A DNA stretch of 64,000 nt from Limnephilus marmoratus (Eukaryota; Arthropoda; Insecta; Trichoptera; Limnephilidae), in NCBI GenBank assembly GCA_917880885.1, contig OU862920.1, forward strand, positions 43,125,019 through 43,189,018, in the 5' to 3' direction. Under the pieces are notes generated by a model. That model was not told where the DNA came from. It saw only the letters and a program-made list of their open reading frames with translations, and ran no database searches. Below are positions 37,001-46,000 of the stretch, piece by piece. The stretch's first letter is position 1. Every line of letters starts with the position of its first letter. A program made the translations under genes and the position numbers.

Positions 37001-40000
37001 TAGTGTTTCATTCAACAATTATTGCTTATTACATTTCTCAGAGATTTTTTTCAATGTAGATGAGTTTTTCAGGCTAATAATTATTACTTATAATAATTGT
37101 TCCCCTTTGTGCTATGCATAAAAATCTTGTCTTAAACATTAGTTTATCAATTTAAAATAATAATTAATAAATAACAGTTCATGGTGTTCTTAATATATTC
37201 GACGTCAATTGTTGTTTGTAGCGATCTGCAGTTGTCCTAGGGAATGATGAGAAGTTACCAAAAGTTATCGAAACAATCCTAATCAATCGACCGTGCTAAG
37301 AGTCCTGATACCTATCAGACCGGATTCTCATAAAGTATAAAATTATACTGCCGCCGAGAGCAAAATTGTAGCTCTCATTAATGAGAAAAATTGAGATTTT
37401 GCAAAAGCGCAGAATGCTTTTTTCATCATGGTTTTACCCATTTCAAAAATATTGTTGGTCTCTTAAAAATGAATCATTGCTTGAAGGTCCATTCAATCTT
37501 TTTAAATATCATCAGCAATGTTTGAATCTTGTATTGGAATGAAGACGTCGTATTTTACTCCAGTTAGCCCAAGAACTATTACTTACAAAACAATCGCTTA
37601 TGAAAATGGAATCATAATATCATAATATGGAATATTATTCTTCATAATTTGGTGACAATTTGAGACATGTTCATTTTTCAGCCATTGTAGTAAACATAGC
37701 GGTTTTATTTTGTAGTTTTTTGTCCCGGTTTAGCTTACAGACAATAATTGCCTATTTATCAGCATGCTGATTGTGTTTTTTGTCTTCCATTTGATCTGTT
37801 ATTTTTATTACAGAGTTTTCATTAAGACATTTGGCATGGAACTGGCAGAGGAAGGATGAAAGTAGACTGAATGCTGTAGAAATGTGGTCTCTGAGGAATT
37901 CGCTTTGAACAACTTGTATGGCTATGGATTCGGAAAGAAAAGGCTCGTATAAGCATAGAGGTTAAGACTTAGAAAGTAGCGATGTATCAGTTCAGCTGGA
38001 ATGGGCTCTTGTACTCGGATCCTTTGCGGGAAGCGGTTCCTAAGCCTACTCCTTTTTAAAATCGACTACTCCAAGAGAACCCGGTTGCGGAACTCGGACT
38101 CAGCCCCAAACCCGAAACTCGGAGTTGGACCGGGAACCCGAATGCCTCTACCGGACGGCGTTCCCGTGTTCGCGCTCCGCTAAACTCGCGAGTTGCGAGT
38201 TCTCCTGGTACTAGTGAGTAGTAGGAACCCGAATGCCTCCTCCGAGGTACGGCTCTGTTTGAACTCGTGCGTATCGGTCCGAGCCGCTCGCGAGTCTTGA
38301 GCAGTAAACGCAGTTGAACTCGTGCGTCTCGGTCCGAGCGATGCTCCAAGGACTTAAGTACTTTTAACAGGCTTCCGGCAAAATGCAGAACTTACCCATC
38401 TCTATTAGAAAGCAACGATTAGATGGTTTTTGCATGAAGAGCAGATGAACTAAGAAAGGAGTGTAAGGAGAATATATGATTGGGAAGTTAATGGTAGTAG
38501 AATTCGGAGACGCCTGAAGAAGAAAAAAATACTTCAGGCAGATCATGAATAACAGAAGAGTATCTAAGTATGAGATGATATATGAATCTGAATGAAGCAA
38601 TGAGAGTGTGCTGATACTAGTTGTGTGGCAGTCCATTCTCTCTGCTTATCCCTGCCAGAAAACGGCATGATGGTTATTTATTTGTTACGAAGACTTAAAT
38701 GTTGAACAATCTTATAGTAGTAAGCATCATCCAATCAATGGTTTTTCAATATAACAAGGAAACATTATTCCATTTTTTACACCAAAGTATGACATCCTGG
38801 GGAAACATAAATTTCAATGCTTTTTTCAACAAGTCATTTTTCATTTAAAGATAAAGAGAAAACATGTTTTCTGAAGCGGCAAAACTATCAAACGGCAAGT
38901 TAGTTAAGTTGAAAGTTTACATCATTTTCTTGCCTGAATTTTTTTAACTAACTGAACCATTTTTCAGCTTTTCATCTTCATTTCAACGGTTTGATTCAGC
39001 AAATCCAGATATGCAAATTTTGTGATGACGGAGTTCACCATTCGAGAGTTTGTAATTCTTCTGCACACAGATTTTTTGCTTTATAATGAAGATTCCGTAG
39101 AAGCTCATAATATTGTTTCTTATTCCTAAAATGTACTATTTCCTTTATTCAAAATTTATTATTATGTAAATTTGCCTATGGATACATAGTTTATATTCTG
39201 GTCAAAGTAACTTGTCACAAAAAATATTTCACTCTCGGATATATTGATTATTTTAAAATTTTATCACTAAGCTCATTATAAAGCCTTGTTCCACAAGGTA
39301 TCACTTATGCGTAAGTAAACATACACTTCATCGCAATCTACACATCTGCTCTGAGAAAAGAAACAATGACTTTTTCCGAAGTGCAGCGCGGCATAATAAC
39401 CCAAAAATTATTCATGATTATATAATACACGTTACTGATTCACCTAATATTGACATATCTCAATCATGTTCCTATCCAAGGTTTAACATTCTATTACATA
39501 TAAGTGGGATATATTATGTGTAATCTTATTATGTAAAGCAATCCAACCGCAAAATATGAAATCTAATGGAGTGGTTTTGTTTTGTTTAAAATAGTTTCAT
39601 TATATTATATAGTTTTGCCTTTTGAGTGATGTTTGAATTTTTCTGATTTAAAGAAATGTTTTTAAAGTTTTTCTGTCGCACTTAATCAACACCCCTTCCC
39701 ATTTCACTGCATGATTTGTGCAAAGGTTCCATCTTATTGCAAATGAATTGGTAGAAATATTAAATAATTAATCAATGCTTTTATTTCATGTACATTAAGT
39801 TTACTCTGCTAAAGGGTATACATTTTTAATTAAAATAAAAAAAAAAGTATTTTTTTAATCATTTATAGATAAATTGCGCATCATTATGCTATAAAGCATG
39901 TAACACAATTTTATTTTCTTAAAGATATTATTTATGTGAGAATATTGAATACTAAGTTTCAAATGTAGACCTTTTTGGGTATTTGGTAATCATTTATTTA

Positions 40001-43000
40001 TTTATTGTAAAAAATATGATTCAATTACTACCACCATTATTATAAATGCTGATTTTGTATAATTAATGTGTTTTTCTTTAATCTAAATATACTAGTAATA
40101 TACCCAATAAATTTGAAAAAATGAATATTCTCATTTCCTTGTAATTATTATTTGCAATAACAAAACTTTGTACTTTTTATGAGAGAAAGTTTGATTTACA
40201 AACTCAGTTACAATTTCATATTTAAAATTAATTATAAAACATTAAACATTAAACTTTATTCTCCTTTGGTTTTACATGTTAATTATAAATTGGCATATTT
40301 TTACAGAATCTCACCGAGCAAGAGAAAAGTAAGACTAAAATGATGCACACAGAAAGCGAAACAAACGGGTCACCGGGCTTCCACCGTATTGAAGATGGCA
40401 GCACTAGAATCGATATGAAAGAAGAGACCTACATGAGTACATCGCAAGAAGATCTGAAGAGGGCTCATAATGAGACCATTCTGAAAAGAATCCCAGATGG
40501 AGCTGAAGCCACCACGGTCTTGGTTGGTTCTGTAGGCTTCCTAAACCATCCGACAATTGCATTTGTGCGGTTGGCGCATGGAATATACATGCCAACCATC
40601 ACTGAGGTGACCATCCCAGTACGATTCATGTTTGTCCTGCTGGGACCGAGTACTGCCGATCTAGATTACCATGAAGTAGGAAGGTCCATTTCCACTCTCA
40701 TGTCCAACAACTCCTTCCACCAAATAGCATACAAAGCTGAAGGTCGCAAAGATCTGCTCTCTGCTATTAACGAGTTCTTGGATGACTCAATTGTCTTGCC
40801 ACCTGGCAATTGGGAGAGTCAAGCTTTATTGCCCATTGAGGAACTCAAGGCAAAATCTGAAATGATCATGAAGAGGAAAAGGGACGCTCTTCTAAAGCAA
40901 AAGAAGGCTATGGAAGATCGAAAGCCAGTTGAAGAAAAAATCAAGGAAGAGTTTATTGTGGCCGATAAAGATGACCTCAAGAAGCAACTACCATTTGATC
41001 CATTGGCCAGAACCAATCGCTTATTTGGAGGTAAAAATATTGAATAATATTCTTAGCGAGAAGGATCTACCAATTAACTTATCGAACAATAACTTAATGC
41101 AGTTTTAATTTTTCAGGTGTGATTAATGACATCAAGCGCCGCTACCCCCTTTACATATGTGACTTTACAAGTGGTTTCAATGGGCAGTGTTTTGCAGCTG
41201 CTATTTTCATGTATTTTGCTGCTTTGTGCTCTGCCATCACATTTGGTGGACTGATGGCCGATAAGACTAATAACTTGATGGGAACCTCAGAGACATTGCT
41301 GTCTACTTCGATCACTGGAATATTGTTTGCTCTGCTTTCGGCCCAGCCTATGATGGTTGTCGGCGCGACTGGTCCTTTGCTACTTTTTGATCAGAGCTTG
41401 ATGATGATATGCGCATCTATGGAAATAGATTTCTTGACCATGAGGCTTTACATCGGTTTTTGGATTGCAATTATCAGTACTGTTGTGGCTATGGTGGAAG
41501 GCAGCGTGCTGGCAAAACAATTTACAAGGTTTGTAAATATTTTAATTAAACTTCAACTAAGGACTAAAAGATTAACATTTTTTTTCACATCTGCCCAGAT
41601 GATGGACACTGTAACGCTGTCCGAAACTTTGGAGGAAGAGGTAGCGCAATACGGCATAACACCCCAAAAACAAATAACGAAAAAAAAAATTACTTTAGAG
41701 ACTAACCAGACCAACCACGGAGGGTTTTTCGTCAAAATAAAATTTCAGCTCCTAAAAAATATTAACAAAAATTTTTCCATAAACAAGAAACAATAATGTC
41801 TGGAAAAAACTCACTTTGAAATTTATTACAGTTTGACTACCTTAAGTAATAAGTTAATAGGTGATCTTCCATTACGATATAACTTTCTACTAGTTTTTCA
41901 AAACCCAAATTTTACAGTCTATCATTCAATCTTGCTAAATACATTTTTAATGCCGAAATTTTATTTTTCAGGTTCACTGAAGACATCTTCTCCTCTTTGA
42001 TTAATGCCATCTTCATAATTGAAGCTCTGACCAAACTCCACGCCGTCTACATTATCCATTCAATCATGAGTGACTACTGCATGGATAATCTCTCAACTGC
42101 AGCGCTATTCTCCGGTATAACACCGTCTTCTGTGGCTGTTGACAATAGCACCAATGGGCTGATGATGATGGATGATCCTGGAAGCATCGTTAGCAATCTC
42201 ATCGTGAACAGCACCTCCATGGAACCTATTCTGCAGGAAGTTCGGGCCGATATGGATGGCGGCGATATAACCAAGCAGCCCAACACTGCTTTATTCTGCA
42301 CCGTACTGACCTTGGGAACATTCATCATTGCATATTTCCTGCGCATATTCCGCAACAGCAAATTCCTAGGAAGAAGTGTAAGAATGATTGCTTTACTTTT
42401 ATTGAATATTATGGCCTCTGAAACTTGCTGAATCATCAACAGTGGTATCATTCTAAATGAGATTATTGAGTTGATGGTTCATTTTCATACTTCCAAAAGT
42501 TTTGAGATTTTTTGAGACAATGATTGTTGAATCTTTTATTTCGGTTTCTTCATTTGAGTTTCACGAGTGCCTCTCTTTGTGACAATTTATTCAATAATCT
42601 AATAGTATATTGTCTTTTCTCTATTTTAAAGGCTCGTCGAGCACTCGGAGATTTTGGAGTTCCCATTGCCATTGTCGTCATGGTGTTTTTGGACAGCATG
42701 GTACCTCAGGTATACACGGAGAAACTAAAAGTACCCGAGGGCCTCACCCCCAGTGACCCGACACAGAGGAATTGGTTCGTATCTTTCATCGGATCGTCAG
42801 ACAACCCGTTCCCAGTGTGGGGAATGTTTGCCGCCGTCGTACCCGCTCTGATGGCTTACATAATTATTTTCATGGAAACGCACATTGCCGAGTAAGAACA
42901 CATACATTTTACCTATAATTTTTACTTTTGATTAACGTACTTTGTTTTTGGCTTATTGATGCAGTAAACACAAGACTCATCTTTCCCATACCAATATTGA

Positions 43001-46000
43001 CGCTATTAGATCTAACTTAATACTTCGTGGGGCATTTTCGAAGATACATTAGCAGTACTTGCATGGTTTTACGCAGAGTTGCTACCACTCGGTTCATCGT
43101 GTGTTCTCTACATCAATATGTAATTTAATCATAATAGTTTGTTTGTCTCCCAGCCAATTCAAAATTAAATACCCTGTTGTTTAAAATTACATAGTAATAA
43201 GCTGCCCTCCTAAGGAAATTTTGTTGGATTTTATTTTCAAGTGGGGTTTGTTTCTTTTATGATTTTATTTGCATTTATCTTTAAGTTCCATCTATGTCAA
43301 TGTATTGTGTTGTTACATACTCGTATATGTTTAGAGTTTAAGTCACTTTAATAAGAGTTTTTTAAATGTATCATATTTTTGCTGTTTTGTACAAAATTTT
43401 CTGTTTTTGTCATTACTTATAGCGTTGCGAAAAATTTATATCAACAAGTTCAGCTAAAAAAAATATGTAAGAATCGATTGCTGAGAAGATCAAGAACAAC
43501 TTTTTTTTAACAAACAATAATTTTAAATGTTTTTATGTTACATTGTTTTAGTATCACATGCATATTGTATTTAAATATATTACTTAAAATCCATTTAAAT
43601 AAAATATGTTAATCTATCTAAGAGCGAAGAAAATTTATTGGCGATTTTTTTTAAATTTTTAGCGAACCTGTTTATTATTTTTTAAAATAGCGAGTGTATG
43701 AACATATATATATATTAATGCTTTCTTTTTAAAGTAAAGCGAAAAACCATAAATGCGAAATAAACATATTGATTAATTTTAAAATTTCAGTAGTAAACTC
43801 TTTTCTGTACATGTTTAAGAATTTTTTTTCGTTTTTATTGAGTTTGCAATCTGATTTTAATTAGGTTGATTGTGGACAAGCCAGAACGCAACCTAAAGAA
43901 GGGGTCAGGGTTCCACCTGGACATCGTGGTGATATCGTACTTGAACATTGTCTGTGGGCTCATTGGGGCTCCCTATGTGTGTGTGGCGACAGTGCGCTCG
44001 CTCTCCCACGTCTCTGCTCTGACCATCATGTCGGTAACACACGCTCCTGGTGACAAACCCCACATAGTGGAAGTCAAAGGTAAATAAAAATTACTTGTAA
44101 TATATATTACGAATTTTGATTCAAATATTTTAGTAACAAAAATATGTTTAAGTGCCTACTTACAAATCTTAATATTAGGGAAATATTGATTTTGATTTAT
44201 TAAATAAGAGAAAATTAGAAACATACTTTTTTTGGATGCGAGGTCTAAGTTTAATGGAACACTAGTTATACCCCTTTGTACCTAACACGATAGATTTATT
44301 TTTGGAGCATTATTAGAAAAGAGCCATTGGTGAAAACTTCTTTAGCACTGTTGAGTTTGAAACTCGATGAAACAAAAAATAGAGATATTAAAAAGAGACA
44401 AACACATACATCTATAGGATTTAGCCTGCGAAAGAATGAGATAGACTAATCGGTCTCCTCTTTGTGCGGTGCTTCGTAGCCTCTGCACTCTTGTTTACTT
44501 TAGTTTTCTGAAGGTTTCACTTCTACCGTGTGTGAATTGCACACTCTGATTTTTTGAAGTAAAAACTTCTTTAGCATCATTGTGATTTGAAACTCGATGA
44601 AATGAAAAATAGCAACACTAAAAAGGGACAAAATCATAAATCTACAGGAATTCGCCTGCGAGAGGATGAGATAGACTGATTGGTCTCTTTGTTCGGTGCT
44701 TCGTAGCCTATCGATCTCCTCCTTGTGTGGTGCTTTGTAGCCTCCACACTCTTGTCTACTTTAGTTTTCTGAAGGTTTCACTTCTATCTGTATGAACTAC
44801 ACACATGAATCATAATGTTCTTCTCTTTCAGAGCAACGTCTCAGTGCGCTGATTGTAGCGATCTTGGTGGGTGCATCCGTCTCCATGGCATTCCTCTTGA
44901 GCTTGGTTCCTATGGCCGTACTTTTTGGAATCTTCTTGTACATGGGGATATCTTCAATGACTGGAATACAAATGTTTGAGCGCGCAGTTCTCATGGTTGT
45001 GCCGGTGAAACACCACCCACCGGTAGCTTATGTCAAAAGGGTAAGTGGAGAGTTGAATCTACTCCTTTCTTAATCTATCTGTCTTTCTCTATAAGGTAAA
45101 TCGGTGACTATGGCACTGATTCCTTTCAGTGAGGTTTGCCCTACCAATATGAACTTTAGATATTAAATTCTATCCGTAAAATATAGTAAGTCTCTGTAAC
45201 TACCACAAACAGTGGCGGATTTGCAGTCTTGGCCGCCCTAGGCCCCAGGCCATATAGTAAGTACCAGCCGCCCCTTTCTCAGTTTCCAACTTATATATAC
45301 CAACATAATATAGAATATAGACCAATGGTCCCCAACCTTTGTATCGCCTCGGACCGGTCAACGTTTTACATTTTGACCTTGACCCGGGGGGGGGAAGGGT
45401 GTTCATAAAATCAATCTACAACTAGAAATTAATAAATGCACTCAGAACAATTAGTTACACACATAATAAACAAATGATTTTCCCTCGAATTTAAAGCTTA
45501 AAAGGAACATTTTAAAGGGACATTTAAAAGTCCAAAAGCCGTCTCAAAGTGGAGAAAAACTTTTTGTATGCTCTGATTGCAATTATATAATATATGCTAG
45601 AAATGAGACTTCAAAAACCCACAAGTTCACACATAGTAAAGAAAAACCATTTTCATGTTCCGACTGCAACTATTCATGCTCTCAAAAGGAATATTTAAAA
45701 GTCCACAAGCCGTCTCACAGTAAAGATAAACCTTTTTCATGTTCCAACTGCAATTATTCATGTTCTCAAAAGGAACATTTGAAAAGTCCACAAGCCGCCT
45801 CACAGTGGAGAAAAACCTTTATTATGTTCCGACTGCAACTATTTGTGTTGTCGAAAGTGATAATTTAAAATCCACGTGCAGACTCACTGTGGAGAAAAAC
45901 TTTTTTTATGTTTCGACTGCAACTATTCATGTTCTCAAAAGTGACAATTTGAAATCCACATGCTGATTCACTGTGGAGCAGTGGCGGCTCGTGACTTTTT

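Noticed and set aside
38056..38349. Minus-strand frame rich in Arg and Ser
   Set aside because: It falls entirely in the GC-rich hAT-like element 37977-38404 with imperfect internal repeats.
41529..41796. Open reading frame continuing from anion exchanger exon 6
   Set aside because: It is intron read-through: exon 7 supplies the conserved TM5 after the GT donor, and the extension has no SLC4 similarity.
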